From: Patescibacteria group bacterium
Lineage (GTDB): Bacteria > Patescibacteriota > Minisyncoccia > Phycocordibacterales > JAGLOS01
Length of the DNA: 10,292 nt
NCBI GenBank assembly: GCA_018814635.1
Contig: JAHIYV010000003.1
Coordinates: forward strand, 1 to 10,292
Direction of reading: 5' to 3'
The position numbers were made by a program, and so were the translations under genes. Below, in pieces: positions 10,230 to 10,292 of this stretch; within the stretch, counting starts at the first letter, position 1; the number at the start of each line of letters is the position of its first letter. The notes under the pieces are model-generated. The model was given only the letters and a program-made list of their open reading frames with translations, made no database searches and was not told the DNA's origin.

Positions 10230-10257
10230 TTGCGTTATACAAAGCACTTTTCATAAT
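10230..10257 (+). promoter_or_regulatory. possible promoter TTGCGT-16-CATAAT
   Basis: TTGCGT (10230-10235), 16 bases, CATAAT (10252-10257), nine bases before an ATG at 10266. The -10 matches five of six consensus positions; the -35 is weak. It would drive the partial ORF at the right edge with almost no leader. Confidence 0.35.
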
Positions 10258-10280
10258 AATGGTATATGAACATTATTATG
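10252..10280. repeat. 10-bp inverted repeat spanning the start of the edge ORF
   Basis: CATAATAATG (10252-10261) and CATTATTATG (10271-10280) are exact reverse complements with nine bases between. The repeat covers the putative -10 box and the ATGs at 10266 and 10278. It could therefore be an operator or an RNA hairpin limiting translation. Confidence 0.55.
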
Positions 10281-10292
10281 AAAAATGTACGA
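10266..10292 (+). CDS. start of an ORF running off the right edge (possible transposase)
   Basis: Nine codons (MNIIMKNVR) are open from the ATG at 10266 to the end of the window; a second in-frame ATG is at 10278. Nothing in so short a stretch identifies a family. The only argument for a transposase is its position just inside a putative insertion-sequence end, behind a promoter-like sequence. Confidence 0.25.

Larger units (their letters stand above)
10173..10292 (+). mobile_element. putative insertion-sequence end truncating the dehydrogenase gene
   Basis: From about 10170 rightward the sequence no longer encodes the dehydrogenase. It contains the repeated TGTCCCCTGAAA motifs, AT-rich DNA, a promoter-like sequence, and the first codons of a plus-strand frame reaching the window edge. 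This is the expected layout for the left end of an insertion sequence whose transposase lies further right. The opposite end, a target duplication and the transposase itself are outside the window. An assembly junction is the main alternative. Confidence 0.45.

Noticed and set aside
1..10292. tRNA or rRNA genes
   Set aside because: I saw no cloverleaf with a GGTTC-type T-loop and no rRNA-like segment; this was by eye, so a weak tRNA could be missed.

Overview
The window is an AT-rich bacterial segment, about one-third G+C in the coding lines I counted. Most genes are preceded by A/T-rich DNA with no clear Shine-Dalgarno sequence. Its content (an O-antigen-ligase/TPR fusion, a ferredoxin-thioredoxin fusion, many small membrane proteins, start codons very close to -10 boxes) suggests a Patescibacteria/CPR-type genome. 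That placement is an inference; no marker gene fixes it.

Layout. Positions 271-7090 form a minus-strand block. Read in transcription order it holds a SEC-C zinc-motif protein (5099-7090), an iron-sulfur flavoprotein (4376-4909), a ferredoxin-thioredoxin fusion (3762-4361), a 20-residue lysine-rich peptide (3629-3691), a two-TM winged-helix protein (3126-3533), a YdjM-like membrane hydrolase (2611-3054) and an O-antigen-ligase-like protein with C-terminal TPRs (271-2526). Perfect intergenic palindromes at 2589-2615, 3088-3125 and 4985-5013 punctuate the block. Two of them share the core GAGGTTGAACCTC.

The divergent gap 7091-7529 is the most unusual part. It is G+C-rich and consists of consecutive hairpins. 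Three of these have unrelated stems but the same loop motif, TCTGGGAG, extended to TCTGGGAGAATGA in two, and the last is followed by a T-rich tract. This looks like an undescribed plus-strand structured RNA or a palindromic element. A perfect 12-bp inverted repeat brackets the likely minus-strand promoter at its left edge.

Rightward from 7530 lie truD (tRNA pseudouridine-13 synthase), whose 5' end is broken by a 5-bp tandem duplication, and a CYTH-domain protein. Beyond a terminator at 9208-9240 the composition rises to about half G+C. There, strong AGGAGGT-type translation signals serve a minus-strand pair: a PreA/dihydroorotate-dehydrogenase-like protein with two [4Fe-4S] motifs, followed by a small zinc-ribbon protein. 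The dehydrogenase lacks its N-terminal half. Homologous sequence appears to stop near 10165, where a putative insertion-sequence end begins (two copies of CTAATGTCCCCTGAAA). A promoter-like sequence and the first codons of an ORF follow and run off the window.
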